Shown here: piece by piece, positions 1 to 9,689 of the stretch
Position numbering within the stretch: the stretch's first letter is position 1
How the letters are laid out: each line of letters begins with the position of its first letter
From: Paracoccus sp. S1E-3
GTDB taxonomy: Bacteria; Pseudomonadota; Alphaproteobacteria; Rhodobacterales; Rhodobacteraceae
Direction: 5' to 3'
DNA: 64,000 nucleotides
Assembly: GCF_013868135.1 (NCBI RefSeq)
Contig: NZ_JACEMU010000016.1
Span: forward strand, 1-64,000
Position numbers and translations under genes: made by a program
The notes under the pieces: generated by a model
The model's input: the letters and a program-made list of their open reading frames with translations, nothing else
Told to the model about the DNA's origin: nothing
Databases searched by the model: none

Positions 1-4
1 CAAC

Positions 5-36
5 GCAAAAAGGCCGCCCTGTCGGGCGGCCTTTCC
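5..36 (-). terminator. Rho-independent terminator of tuf
   Basis: A perfect 11-bp stem (9-19 pairing with 24-34) closes a TGTC/GACA tetraloop. Read on the minus strand it is followed by a run of five T. It lies about 35 bp past the tuf stop codon, so the tuf transcript should end here and not read into whatever lies left of the window. Confidence 0.9.
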
Positions 37-68
37 ATCCTGATCTCCGCGGGCCCGAGGGCCGGGGA

Positions 69-1244
<1,176 letters not shown>

Positions 1245-1304
1245 AAAGGCCTCCATGATCGGGGCAGATGGCGGTCCCGTCCCCGGTTTTCGTATCGGGG
1301 GCGG

Positions 1305-1332
1305 AGATAAATTCAGATTCGGGAAAAATCAA
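1305..1332 (-). promoter_or_regulatory. Candidate sigma-70 promoter of tuf
   Basis: On the minus strand TTGATT (1327-1332) and TTATCT (1305-1310) are separated by 16 bp, about 60 bp upstream of the tuf start. The -35 is good and the -10 is poor, so this is only a candidate. The GC-rich stretch after the -10 would suit a growth-rate-controlled translation gene. Confidence 0.35.
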
Positions 1333-1461
1333 GGGGCGCAGCGGGGGCTGCATTTTATTGGCCGCCCGGAACCGTGTGGGAACCGCGCGCGGCAAAACGC
1401 GTTCGCTTTCGGAAGCATGCTGCGCTTTCAGCAAGGCAGATCGCTGGAGGAAGTTGATACC

Positions 1462-2355
1462 ATGAGCTTGATGAAATCCCTCGCCCGTGTCGCGGCTGGC
1501 GTCCTGGTCGCCAAAGGCATGAGCACGATGATGAAGAATGCGCGGTCGCCCCAGACCTCAACGGGCGGCACGCCGTCCTCGCGCCGCACCGGCGGCGGCC
1601 TTCTGGATCAGATCCTGCAGGGCACCCAGTCGCGCGGCCAATCGGGCACCTCCGGTGGCGGCCTCGGCGACATTCTCGGACAGGTGCTGGGCGGGGGCAC
1701 CTCTGGCGGCGGCGCGGGCACCGGCCGGCGCTATGGCAGACCCAACTCGACCGGCGCCTCGGGCGGCCTGGGCGGCATATTGGACCAGCTGGGCGGTGCC
1801 ACGCGCAGCAAGTCGGCAAGCTCCTCAGGCGGGGGCCTCGGCGACCTGTTGGGCGGTCTGCTGGGTGGTGCCGCCGGTGGCGCGGCGGGCGGCGCGCTTG
1901 CCCGGCGCGGGTCGCAGGAAAGCAATGACGCCTCGTTCGGCGAGCTGCTGAACGACTCGCTCGTCAGCAAGGGCGAACCCGAGGTCGCGCCGACGCCCGA
2001 GCAGAATGCGGTGGCCGGCCTGATGCTGCGCGCGATGATCCAGGCCGCCAAGGCCGACGGAAAGATCGACGAGGCCGAAAAAGAGCGCCTGATGGGCGAG
2101 CTGGGCGACCTGGACGACGAGGAACGCCAGTTCATCCGCGAACAGATGGCTGCCCCGGTCGACGCCGCCGCGCTGGCGCGTGACGTGCCCAAAGGGCTGG
2201 AACCGCAGGTCTATCTGATGTCGGTCATGGCCATCGATTTCGACAGCCAGGAAGAGGCGCAATATCTGCACAAGCTGGCGCAGGCGCTGGGTCTGCAGCC
2301 GCAGGCGATCAACCAGATTCACCAGGAGGTCGGTGTGCAGAACCTGTACAGCTGA
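1462..2355 (+). CDS. DUF533 / TerB-like protein with Gly-rich repeats
   Basis: A 297-residue protein of unknown function. The N-terminal 20 residues look like a short amphipathic or weakly hydrophobic segment (MSLMKSLARVAAGVLVAKG). Residues about 45-150 are Gly/Ser-rich and contain four degenerate copies of a GGGLGDxLGxxLGG pattern. The C-terminal 110 residues form a helical TerB/DUF533 domain (AKADGKIDEAEKERLMGEL, then EEAQYLHKLAQALGL), the fold shared with YebE and tellurite-resistance TerB. The start is chosen because GGAGG precedes the ATG by 11 nt; the frame is open further upstream but without family resemblance. Divergent from tuf and followed by its own terminator. Confidence 0.85.
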   Translation: MSLMKSLARVAAGVLVAKGMSTMMKNARSPQTSTGGTPSSRRTGGGLLDQILQGTQSRGQSGTSGGGLGDILGQVLGGGTSGGGAGTGRRYGRPNSTGASGGLGGILDQLGGATRSKSASSSGGGLGDLLGGLLGGAAGGAAGGALARRGSQESNDASFGELLNDSLVSKGEPEVAPTPEQNAVAGLMLRAMIQAAKADGKIDEAEKERLMGELGDLDDEERQFIREQMAAPVDAAALARDVPKGLEPQVYLMSVMAIDFDSQEEAQYLHKLAQALGLQPQAINQIHQEVGVQNLYS

Positions 2356-2362
2356 CTAAAAA

Positions 2363-2397
2363 TTCACCGCCGCCCGGCACTTGGGCGGCGGTGAAAT
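2363..2397 (+). terminator. Terminator hairpin after the DUF533 gene
   Basis: A 13-bp perfect stem (2363-2375 with 2383-2395) with a 7-nt loop starts 7 bp after the stop codon. The plus-strand tail is ATATT and the minus-strand tail is T-rich, so it could work in either direction. Confidence 0.75.
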
Positions 2398-2408
2398 ATT
2401 GTGCGCGG

Positions 2409-2438
2409 TTGAATTTTCAGTAATCTTTCGGGTGTAAT
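2409..2438 (+). promoter_or_regulatory. Candidate promoter of the cytochrome c'/b561 pair
   Basis: TTGAAT (2409-2414) and TGTAAT (2433-2438, five of six matches to the -10 consensus) are separated by 18 bp, about 90 bp upstream of the cytochrome start and just after the preceding terminator. I see no FNR-type TTGAT-N4-ATCAA site. Confidence 0.45.
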
Positions 2439-2526
2439 CCGTTTTGCTGAAAGACCTGCCCTTCCAGAAGACCGTCCATCGTATCAACAACATGCCCTGC
2501 CGGGTAAGGAACCTATGGAGCCTATA

Positions 2527-2979
2527 ATGCGCCAGCTTTTCATCGCCAGCCTTCTCGCCGCCGTTCCCCTGCTTGCCCATGCCGATGCCGCCGACGACGC
2601 CATCGAGGCGCGCGAGGGCTATATGAAGATGCTGTCGATCAACATGGCCACTCTGGCCGGCACCGCGAAGGGCGAAATTCCCTTTGATCAGGCTGCCGTG
2701 ACCGCCGCCGCCAGCAATATCGAGGCGCTCAGCAAGTACAACACCGTGCCGGCGCTGTTCATCCCCGGTTCGGGGCCGGCCGACGGCAAGGAGACCGAGG
2801 CGCTGCCCGCCGTCTGGGAAAAGCCCGAGGAGTTTGCCGCCAAATACACCGCGTTCCAGACCGCGGCGGCCGGGGCCGGTGAGGCCGTCGCCGGCGGTCA
2901 GGATGCGCTTGGGCCGGTGCTGCAAAAGCTGGGCGGCGCCTGCAAGGCCTGTCATGACGACTTCCGCAAGGCAGACTGA
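2527..2979 (+). CDS. Cytochrome c' / c-556 family monohaem protein
   Basis: A periplasmic monohaem c-type cytochrome of 150 residues: signal peptide MRQLFIASLLAAVPLLAHADA, a four-helix-bundle body, and a single CxxCH haem-binding motif near the C-terminus (C139, C142, H143), the arrangement of the cytochrome c'/c-556 family. Met residues at 34, 36 and 40 in helix A could supply a sixth ligand as in c-556, but this cannot be decided by eye. The start at 2527 has GGAG six bases upstream; an in-frame ATG at 2515 would add four residues. It overlaps the region just before the b561 gene, so the two are probably one transcript and may act as an electron-transfer pair. Confidence 0.88.
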   Translation: MRQLFIASLLAAVPLLAHADAADDAIEAREGYMKMLSINMATLAGTAKGEIPFDQAAVTAAASNIEALSKYNTVPALFIPGSGPADGKETEALPAVWEKPEEFAAKYTAFQTAAAGAGEAVAGGQDALGPVLQKLGGACKACHDDFRKAD

Positions 2980-2982
2980 TTG

Positions 2983-3570
2983 ATGCCTGACCGCCCGCCC
3001 GTCCGGGAAATGAAACTGTGGGACCCGCTTCTGCGCGGGTTCCACTGGCTGCTGGCCTTCTTTGTCACCGCAGCATGGCTTTTGGGCAATTACGGCCCGA
3101 CCAGCATGACCCTGCATTTCTGGTGCGGTTATGCAGTTACCTTCCTGCTGGTCTTCCGGCTGATCTGGGGCTTCGTCGGACCGGAACCGGCGCGCTTTTC
3201 CAGCTTCCTGCGCGGTCCAAAGGCGATTTCCGATTATTCCCGCCATTTTTTCCTGCGCGAGCCCAGTTACTGGCCCGGCCACAACCCCTTGGGCGCCTTG
3301 TCGGTGATCGCCATGCTCGCGGCGCTGGCAGCGCAGGTGCTGACCGGGATGATGTCGGAATCCGAGAATTTCATCGACGCCGGCCCGCTGGCGAGCTCGG
3401 TCAGTGCGGCGACGCGGAAGACGGCGAAAAGTTATCACGATTTCGGCGCCGACCTGATTCTGGTGCTGGTGCTGCTTCATGTGAGCGTTCTGCTGTTCTA
3501 CCGCTTCTGGAAGCGCGAAGACCTGATCAAATCGATGATTAACGGTCGCAAACAGGTGCGGCGCGACTGA
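2983..3570 (+). CDS. Cytochrome b561 family di-haem membrane protein
   Basis: A 195-residue integral membrane protein with about four transmembrane helices and the conserved His pattern of bacterial cytochrome b561: FHW near residue 20, LHFW near 45, GHNPLG in a loop, then SYHDFG and LLHV in the last helices. Members transfer electrons from quinol to soluble acceptors, often a cytochrome c made from the same operon; here the c'/c-556 gene ends only 3 bp upstream, suggesting translational coupling. The ATG at 2983 is preferred to a TTG one codon earlier. Its specific electron partner is inferred from adjacency only. Confidence 0.9.
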   Translation: MPDRPPVREMKLWDPLLRGFHWLLAFFVTAAWLLGNYGPTSMTLHFWCGYAVTFLLVFRLIWGFVGPEPARFSSFLRGPKAISDYSRHFFLREPSYWPGHNPLGALSVIAMLAALAAQVLTGMMSESENFIDAGPLASSVSAATRKTAKSYHDFGADLILVLVLLHVSVLLFYRFWKREDLIKSMINGRKQVRRD

Positions 3571-3723
3571 TTTGCCTGACGTTTAGGCAGAATCGGGCAA
3601 GAGACCGCCGCCGATGCAGCATGGATTTGATCGAATCGGCTAGCCATGACAGTCTGATGACAGGGTGATCGATATTGCGCCCTTTGACGACCTGACGTGC
3701 AACAACCACGAAAGGACGACCAC

Positions 3724-3876
3724 ATGACGAAAATCTGCGCGGCGCTTGCCGCAGCGGTGCTTACGCTGGCTGTGCTTCCGGCCTCGGCTGAATGCACAGG
3801 CAAACCGCATGACCAGACTGCCACGACGGCCCCGCCGACGGAGCCGGTGGTCGTCCCGCCGAAGACCAGCGTCTAG
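3724..3876 (+). CDS. 50-residue secreted Pro/Thr-rich peptide
   Basis: A short gene preceded by AAAGGA eight bases before the ATG. The product has a Sec signal peptide (MTKICAALAAAVLTLAVLPASA) and a mature part of about 28 residues with one Cys right after the predicted cleavage site (AECTGKPHD), followed by a Pro/Thr/Val-rich tail ending in PPKTSV. I do not recognise a family. The hydrophobic core, RBS and coding-like composition support a real gene; function is unknown. Confidence 0.6.
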   Translation: MTKICAALAAAVLTLAVLPASAECTGKPHDQTATTAPPTEPVVVPPKTSV

Positions 3877-3954
3877 GCAAGCGACCCGCCAAATCGACAC
3901 GATCTCGGCGGGCATTGCACGGGTATTCGGTCTCTCGGAAGCCCGGAACATGTC

Positions 3955-3978
3955 AGGGGCGGGTTGAAGCCCGCCCCT
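3955..3978. terminator. Hairpin between convergent genes
   Basis: A perfect 9-bp stem AGGGGCGGG/CCCGCCCCT with a 6-nt loop lies between the end of the small secreted gene (plus) and the parC stop codon (minus). No strong T run follows on either strand, so it is only a possible bidirectional terminator. Confidence 0.4.
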
Positions 3979-3984
3979 TCCGCA

Positions 3985-6222
3985 TCAGTTGAATTTGTTG
4001 TCGCGCGGGAAGCCGCGTGGGGCCATGCGGCCCGCCGTCGCCCGCTTGGCGACCCATTCGCTCAAGTCCGGCTCGGTCCGGGTACGGCCGCCGCTTTCCT
4101 GCCAGCGCAGCCCTTCGGCCAGGGTGATGCAGGTTGCATCGGCAAGGCCGCCATCCTTGAACTTCTGCAGCCGCACCCCCTTCCCGCGCGCCATTTCCGG
4201 CAGCTCGGTCAGCGGGAAGATCAGCATCTTGCGGTTTTCGCCGACGGTCACGACATGGTCACCGGCCACCGGTCGGCACAACAGCGCGTCGCCGTTCAGC
4301 ACCTGCTTGCCCGACTTGGTCTGCGCCAGGATATCACCGGCGTTCACCACGAACCCGTCCCCTGCCTTCGACGCCAGCAGGTATTTCCCCCCCTCGCGCC
4401 AGGGGAACAGGTCGATGATCGCGGCGTCATTGGGCAGGTCGACCATCAGACGCACCGGCTCGCCCAGACCACGCCCGCCGGGCAGTTCATTGGTCGCCAG
4501 CGTATAGAAGCGCCCGTTCGAGCCATAGACCATCAGCTTGTCGGTGGTTTCAGCATGGAGCGCCATGAAGGGGCCGTCGCCGTCGCGGAACTTGACCTCG
4601 GCATCCAGCGGCTGATGCCCCTTCATCGCCCGGATCCAGCCCATCTTGGACAGGATCACCGTCACCGGCTCACGCTCGATCATGCTGTCCATGTCCAGCG
4701 GCTGAACATGGACCGAGGCGGTGATCTCGGTCCGGCGCTGCCCGCCGGGGGCGGATTTGCCGAACTGGCCCCGAACCTCGCGCAACTCGTCGGCGATGCG
4801 GGCCCATTGGCGGGTCGGATCGGCCACCAGCGCGGTCAGGCCCTGCTGTTCCTCCAGCAGGTTGTCGCGTTCGGCGCGCAACTCCATCTCCTCCAGCCGG
4901 CGCAGGGCGCGCAGGCGCATGTTCAGGATCGCCTCGGCCTGAATCTCGGTCAGACGGACACCGCCGCCCCAATCCTCGGCCATCAGCCCGGCCTTCGGGT
5001 CGTCGTCATTGCGGATAATCTCGATCACCCGGTCGAGATTCAGGAACGCAATGATATAGCCTTCCAGCACCTCCAGCCGGGCGGCGATCTTGCCCAGCCG
5101 GAAGGTCGAGCGGCGCAGCAGCACATCTCGGCGGTGGTCGAGGAAAGCCTGCAAGACCTTCTTCAGCGAACACACCTCGGGCACGCGCCCGTCGATCAGC
5201 ACGTTCATGTTCACGCCGAACCGAATTTCCAGATCCGAGACCCGGAACAGCGCCGCCATAAGCTGCGCCGGATCGACGCTGCGGGTCTTGGGCTCCAGCA
5301 CGATGCGGATATCCTCGGCGGATTCGTCGCGGACATCGGCGAGGATCGGGATCTTCCTGGTCTGGATCAGTTCCGCCAGACGCTCGATCAGCTTGGATTT
5401 CTGGACCTGATAGGGAATTTCCGTGACCACGATCTGCCACAACCCGCGGCCGAGATCCTCCTGCACCCAACGGGCGCGCAGCCGGACGCTGCCGCGCCCG
5501 GTGCGGTAGACCTCGCGCAGGGTCTCGGCATCCTCGACCAGCACGCCGCCGGTGGGGAAATCGGGCCCCTGGACGAAGTTCAGCAGCGTATCGTCACGCG
5601 CGTCGGGCGTCTTGATCAGATGCAGGCAGGCATCGACGACCTCGTGCAGGTTATGGGGCGGCACGTTGGTGGCCATCCCCACCGCGATCCCCGAGGCGCC
5701 GTTGCACAGCAGGTTCGGGAAGGCCGCCGGCAGCACCACCGGTTCGGTCAGCGTGCCGTCATAGTTCGGGCGGAACTCGACCGCGTCTTCCGCCAGCCCT
5801 TCCATCAGCGCATCACCCGGCTGGCCCAGACGGGCTTCCGTGTAACGCGAGGCGGCGGGGCTGTCGCCGTCGATATTGCCGAAATTCCCCTGCCCGCTGA
5901 CCAGCGGATAGCGCATGGCGAAATCCTGGGCCAGACGCGCCATTGCGTCATAGATCGCGCTGTCACCATGGGGATGATAATTGCCCATCACGTCGCCGGT
6001 GATCTTGGCCGATTTGCGGAAGGGACCGTTCGGCGCCAGTCGCAATTCGCGCATGGCATAAAGGATGCGCCGATGCACCGGCTTCAACCCGTCACGCGCA
6101 TCGGGCAGCGCCCGGTTCATGATGGTCGACAGCGCATAGGTCAGATAGCGTTCGCCAATGGCGCGCGAAAGCGGCTCGGAGACGAGATTCTCGGGGTCTT
6201 CGGGGATCAGATCATCGGACAT
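3985..6222 (-). CDS. parC: DNA topoisomerase IV subunit A
   Basis: Breakage-reunion subunit of topoisomerase IV, which decatenates sister chromosomes with ParE. 745 residues, normal for alphaproteobacterial ParC. The active-site Tyr is Y127 in [10 protein letters not shown]; the quinolone-resistance region [12 protein letters not shown] is at residues 83-94, with Ser88 and an acidic residue (Asp92) at the usual resistance positions, so it looks drug-sensitive type. The C-terminal part is a degenerate beta-pinwheel. It is called ParC and not GyrA because it is short and lacks a clear GyrA box (QRRGGKG) in the C-terminal domain. It stands alone; parE is not in the window. Confidence 0.95.
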   Translation of the reverse strand: MSDDLIPEDPENLVSEPLSRAIGERYLTYALSTIMNRALPDARDGLKPVHRRILYAMRELRLAPNGPFRKSAKITGDVMGNYHPHGDSAIYDAMARLAQDFAMRYPLVSGQGNFGNIDGDSPAASRYTEARLGQPGDALMEGLAEDAVEFRPNYDGTLTEPVVLPAAFPNLLCNGASGIAVGMATNVPPHNLHEVVDACLHLIKTPDARDDTLLNFVQGPDFPTGGVLVEDAETLREVYRTGRGSVRLRARWVQEDLGRGLWQIVVTEIPYQVQKSKLIERLAELIQTRKIPILADVRDESAEDIRIVLEPKTRSVDPAQLMAALFRVSDLEIRFGVNMNVLIDGRVPEVCSLKKVLQAFLDHRRDVLLRRSTFRLGKIAARLEVLEGYIIAFLNLDRVIEIIRNDDDPKAGLMAEDWGGGVRLTEIQAEAILNMRLRALRRLEEMELRAERDNLLEEQQGLTALVADPTRQWARIADELREVRGQFGKSAPGGQRRTEITASVHVQPLDMDSMIEREPVTVILSKMGWIRAMKGHQPLDAEVKFRDGDGPFMALHAETTDKLMVYGSNGRFYTLATNELPGGRGLGEPVRLMVDLPNDAAIIDLFPWREGGKYLLASKAGDGFVVNAGDILAQTKSGKQVLNGDALLCRPVAGDHVVTVGENRKMLIFPLTELPEMARGKGVRLQKFKDGGLADATCITLAEGLRWQESGGRTRTEPDLSEWVAKRATAGRMAPRGFPRDNKFN

Positions 6223-6366
6223 GCACTGGATTTAGGCCGCGCCCGGGCGCCGGTCCAGTCGGAAATGCGTCGGCGCTGCGAAAGCTGCGGAACGCCGCGC
6301 TTGCCGGCTGCGTTACGCTTGCCAATCCCCGCGCAAGGTCGTGTGGGGATGCAGGGGTCGGGTTGG

Positions 6367-6858
6367 ATGTTGAGATTGATCTTGGTGACGGTGCTGGCCA
6401 TCGGGGCCGTGCTGATGTTCCTGGGCGGCAACGACGGGCGGAAGGCATCAGCCCCCGCAGCGGCAACGCCGCAGCCAGCAGCGGAGCCCGCGCCCGCGGT
6501 CGTCCAGCCCACGCCCGACCCGACCGCTGCCGGCGCGCCGGTCATCACCGAAGTCGCCCAGACCCCGGAACGCCGCCGCGATTTTCCGGGGCCGGCGCTG
6601 CGCCCCTCGCCGGAATATGCCGGCCAGCAGCCTGCCGAGGATCTGGCCGAGGCGCCGACCAACACCCTGTTCGTCATCGGCAACAGGGTGAATTTCCGCG
6701 CCGGACCGACCACCGCAGACGAGGTGGTGGGATCGCTGTCGCGCGGCGATCTTGTGACCGCCATCGGTCCGCGCAGCGGTGACTGGATCGAGATTCGCGA
6801 CGAACGCGGCCGAACCGGCTTCATGTCGGCGGATTTCCTGTCGGCCGAGCGCCCCTGA
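6367..6858 (+). CDS. Membrane-anchored SH3-domain protein
   Basis: 163 residues: an N-terminal transmembrane or uncleaved signal segment (MLRLILVTVLAIGAVLMFLGG), an Ala/Pro-rich low-complexity linker (about residues 30-95), and a C-terminal bacterial SH3 (SH3_3) domain at about 98-160 (NRVNFRAGPTTADEVVGSL, then GDWIEIRDERGRTGFMSADFL). Such domains usually bind cell-wall peptides or serve as localisation modules in the periplasm. An alternative ATG at 6349 would add MQGSGW. Divergent from parC, and ends 6 bp before the end of the convergent LysR gene. Confidence 0.8.
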   Translation: MLRLILVTVLAIGAVLMFLGGNDGRKASAPAAATPQPAAEPAPAVVQPTPDPTAAGAPVITEVAQTPERRRDFPGPALRPSPEYAGQQPAEDLAEAPTNTLFVIGNRVNFRAGPTTADEVVGSLSRGDLVTAIGPRSGDWIEIRDERGRTGFMSADFLSAERP

Positions 6859-6864
6859 CCGCCG

Positions 6865-7752
6865 CTATTTGATCCGCCCGGACTTGACCTCCTGCTGGAT
6901 GAAGCGGGTCAGGCTCTGCACCTTCGGGCTGCGATGCAGATCGACATGGGTGACCATCCAGATCTGCACTTTCCATTCCGGCGGCGTCAGATCGGGCAGC
7001 ACCGGCACCATCCCGGGCGGCGCCACGCGGGTCGACAGAAAACCGATGCCGACCCCGCTCTGAATCGCGGCATATTGGGCCGACATCTGCGAGGTGCGCA
7101 GGACAAGCGCCGACTGGGGCAGGCGCGCGTGCAGCCATTTCGTGAACGGAGCCAGCGGCGCCGGTTCATTGCCCACGATGAAACGGTGATGAACCAGCTC
7201 GTTGACATTGCGCGGCAGGCCGAAGCGTTCGGCATAAGCGGGCGAGGCATAAAGGCCGGGGAAGAAATCCCAGGCCGGTGTCACGATATCGTCGGGCGTG
7301 GTCGAACGCGGCCCGGCACGCAAGGCGACATGGGCCTCTCCCAAGCTGAGTTCAAAGTTGCGTGGATCGGCGACATAGACGACCTCGACCTGTGGATATT
7401 GCCGCTGGTAGCGCGCGATCATCGGCATGATCGTGAAATCGAGGCTCGGCACGGAGGTCAGGACCAGCCTTCCCGAAATCTGCACCTGGCTATGTTCGAT
7501 CCGCGCCCTCAGATTCAGCAGCTGCTCGTCGACGGAGCTTGCCGTCCGAAGCAGTTCCTCGCCCGCCTCGGTCGGCGTATAGCCGCGCGAATGCCGTTGG
7601 AACAACTTGACCCCCAACTCGGTTTCAAGCGCGTCGATATGGCGGATCACCGAAGAGTGATGCATCCCGAGCTGCTTGGCCGCGCGCGTGATATTGCGCA
7701 ATTCGGCCACACACCACGCAGTCCGTATCTCAGTCCAGAAATTCAAGCGCAT
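6865..7752 (-). CDS. LysR-family transcriptional regulator
   Basis: 295 residues from the chosen start MRLNFWTEI. The N-terminal winged helix-turn-helix (ITRAAKQLGMHHSSVIRHIDALETELGVKLF) is typical LysR, followed by the linker helix and a substrate-binding domain from about residue 90. I chose the ATG at 7752 because LysR proteins begin a few residues before this helix; an in-frame ATG at 7794 would add 14 residues, and neither has a strong RBS. It is divergent from the small secreted gene at 7882, the usual arrangement for a LysR target, but the ligand is unknown. Confidence 0.88.
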   Translation of the reverse strand: MRLNFWTEIRTAWCVAELRNITRAAKQLGMHHSSVIRHIDALETELGVKLFQRHSRGYTPTEAGEELLRTASSVDEQLLNLRARIEHSQVQISGRLVLTSVPSLDFTIMPMIARYQRQYPQVEVVYVADPRNFELSLGEAHVALRAGPRSTTPDDIVTPAWDFFPGLYASPAYAERFGLPRNVNELVHHRFIVGNEPAPLAPFTKWLHARLPQSALVLRTSQMSAQYAAIQSGVGIGFLSTRVAPPGMVPVLPDLTPPEWKVQIWMVTHVDLHRSPKVQSLTRFIQQEVKSGRIK

Positions 7753-7818
7753 GAGCAACTCAGTTTCGCACAAACCCTGTTCTTTCGCGACCATTCCACA
7801 ACTCGGGAGTGAACGCTA

Positions 7819-7853
7819 GTTGCCCTAATGCCCGGCGCAATTGTCGGGGCAAC
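7819..7853. promoter_or_regulatory. Inverted repeat in the LysR/secreted-protein divergent region
   Basis: GTTGCCC (7819-7825) and its exact complement GGGCAAC (7847-7853) are 21 bp apart in the 129-bp region between the divergent LysR gene and the small secreted gene. It could be a LysR operator or a leader hairpin; the sequence alone does not tell. Confidence 0.35.
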
Positions 7854-7881
7854 AACGCACCACACAATGGAGACATGCGAA

Positions 7882-8130
7882 ATGACCAACAAATTCGCCA
7901 TCGCCGCCCTTCTGTCCGTTTTTGCCGTTCCGGCCCTCGCGGAAGGAATGAACTTCGCCAGCAACATCAATCGCGGACGCCAGATGCAGGCCGACCTGCT
8001 GGGTCTTGATGCGGCGCGCTTCACGACCAATGAACTGGCCCAGATCGCCGCAGAAGACCCCGGTGACGCCCGCAATGAGCGCATCCGCGTCATCGAGGCC
8101 GAAAAAGGCCAAATCACCGTCGCGTTCTGA
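7882..8130 (+). CDS. Small secreted protein of unknown function
   Basis: 82 residues with a clear signal peptide (MTNKFAIAALLSVFAVPALA) and a mature part of about 62 residues containing FASNINRGRQMQADLLGLD and a short acidic helix (NELAQIAAEDPGDARNERI). GGAGA lies eight bases upstream of the ATG. No Cys and no motif I recognise. It is divergent from a LysR regulator and followed by a strong terminator, so it is probably an independently regulated single gene. Confidence 0.75.
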   Translation: MTNKFAIAALLSVFAVPALAEGMNFASNINRGRQMQADLLGLDAARFTTNELAQIAAEDPGDARNERIRVIEAEKGQITVAF

Positions 8131-8173
8131 GCCAGCATGGTTCAGGGCGCGCCCCGGCATGATCACACGCTCC

Positions 8174-8214
8174 AACCCGGCTATCCCATCCGTGGATAGC
8201 CGGGTTTTCCTTTT
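8174..8214 (+). terminator. Rho-independent terminator
   Basis: A perfect 13-bp stem (8174-8186 with 8194-8206) with a 7-nt loop followed by TTCCTTTT. It ends the transcript of the small secreted gene just before the convergent murD stop codon. Confidence 0.9.
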
Positions 8215-8217
8215 CGG

Positions 8218-9612
8218 TCAAAGCGCGTTGACCAGCAGGGTGAAATGCTCGCCCCGCTTTTCGAAATTCGGGTATTGGTCGAAGCTGGCGGCCGCAGGGG
8301 CCAGCAACACGGTCTCGCCCGGCTGGGCTTCGGCGCTGGCGCGGGCGACGGCGGCCTCCATGGTGTCGACGACCTCATGCGGGGTTTCGCCCAGCTGCAG
8401 CGCGAAATCACGCGCCGAATGGCCGATCAGATAGGCTTTCACCACCTCGCCCAGATGCGGTTGCAGCGCCGCGATGCCACCATCCTTGCCAAGCCCGCCC
8501 GCGATCCAGCGGATGCGCGCGAAGGCGTGCAGCGCCTGCTGGGCGGCGTCAACATTGGTGGCTTTGGAGTCGTTGACATAGCGGACGCCGTTCACCTCGC
8601 GCACGGTCTGGCTACGGTGGGGCAGCCCCGCGAAGCTGTGGAAAGCAGCCTCGATTTCACGCGGGGCGACGCCCACCGCCCGGCAGGCGGCATAGGCGGC
8701 ACAGGCATTCTGGTGGTTATGCGCGCCGGGCAGCCCCTGGACCTCGCGCAGGTCGATGGAGGCGACCTGCCGCCCCTTGCGATATTCGTTCAGAAAACCC
8801 TTGCGGGCAAAGACCGACCAGCCGAAGCGGTCCAGCTTCTGCCCCGAAGACACACGGATCACCCGGTCATCCTGCGGCCCCTGCCCCATCTGGTTGGCGA
8901 GATACTGGCCCTCGACCTCGTCGATGCCGATGACGCAGCGGTCGGGGCCGCCTTCGGCGAACAGCCGGCGCTTGGCGGCGAAATAGCCCCCCGGTCCCCC
9001 GTGACGGTCCAGATGGTCGGGCGAGAGGTTGGTGAACACCGCCACATCGGGCGTCAGCGCACGGGCGAGGTCGGTCTGATAGCTGGACAGCTCGATCACC
9101 ACCACCTCGCCGTCGATGGCCGGGTCGAGCGAGAGAACGCCGGTGCCGATATTGCCGCCCAGTTGGGTCGGACGCCCGACGGATTGCAGGATGTGATGGA
9201 TCAGCGCCGTGGTGGTCGATTTGCCGTTCGATCCGGTGACGGTAATGACGCGCGGCGTGGTGTCGAATTCCGCCCATTCGGTGGTGGCGAAGCTGCGGAA
9301 GAACAGACCGATATCGTTATCGACGGGCACGCCCAGTTCCAGCGCCCTGGCGATCACCGGGTTGGGCTTTGGATAAAGATGCGGAATGCCGGGCGAGGTA
9401 ATCAGCGCGGACACCCCCTCCCATGCCGTGTCGCGGGTCAGGTCGCGGACCTCCAGCCCGTCGGTCTCGGCCTGTGCACGGGCTTCCTGGCCGTCGTCCC
9501 AGACGACGACCTTCGCGCCGCCCTCCAGCAGCGCGGCCGCGGTGGCCTTGCCGGAACGGCCGAGGCCCAGAACGGCGATGGTCTGGCCGGTAACGCCTTG
9601 GACGGGGATCAT
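8218..9612 (-). CDS. murD: UDP-N-acetylmuramoylalanine--D-glutamate ligase
   Basis: Cytoplasmic ATP-dependent Mur ligase that adds D-Glu to UDP-MurNAc-L-Ala. 464 residues with the N-terminal nucleotide-sugar domain ([12 protein letters not shown]), the ATP loop VTGSNGKST at about 125-133 and the C-terminal ligase domain (LGGLGKDGG-like segment [11 protein letters not shown]). The RBS GGAAAGAG precedes the ATG. It is the last gene of the minus-strand division and cell-wall cluster here, 77 bp after mraY. The usual following genes (ftsW, murG, murC) are absent; instead a convergent gene and its terminator abut. Confidence 0.97.
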   Translation of the reverse strand: MIPVQGVTGQTIAVLGLGRSGKATAAALLEGGAKVVVWDDGQEARAQAETDGLEVRDLTRDTAWEGVSALITSPGIPHLYPKPNPVIARALELGVPVDNDIGLFFRSFATTEWAEFDTTPRVITVTGSNGKSTTTALIHHILQSVGRPTQLGGNIGTGVLSLDPAIDGEVVVIELSSYQTDLARALTPDVAVFTNLSPDHLDRHGGPGGYFAAKRRLFAEGGPDRCVIGIDEVEGQYLANQMGQGPQDDRVIRVSSGQKLDRFGWSVFARKGFLNEYRKGRQVASIDLREVQGLPGAHNHQNACAAYAACRAVGVAPREIEAAFHSFAGLPHRSQTVREVNGVRYVNDSKATNVDAAQQALHAFARIRWIAGGLGKDGGIAALQPHLGEVVKAYLIGHSARDFALQLGETPHEVVDTMEAAVARASAEAQPGETVLLAPAAASFDQYPNFEKRGEHFTLLVNAL

Positions 9613-9664
9613 GTCGCTTCTCTTTCCGGGGTCGCCACGGGGGCTGTCCGCCCCCGCACCCCAA

Positions 9665-9688
9665 GGATATTTGAACCAGAGCGAAAGG
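9665..9688 (+). repeat. Copy 1 of a dispersed GGATATTT...CCAGA..GAAAGG element
   Basis: This 24-bp stretch between mraY and murD matches the copy at 41626-41649 at 21 of 24 positions and is related to an inverted copy at 41765-41786. Here it is oriented against the operon. The preceding bases form a short GC-rich inverted repeat. Confidence 0.6.
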
Positions 9689-9689
9689 T

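Noticed and set aside
3964-6858. A 964-codon plus-strand open frame covering parC
   Set aside because: It is antisense to an intact parC and arises from high GC bias in codon position three. Only its last 164 codons (the SH3 protein) look like a real protein.
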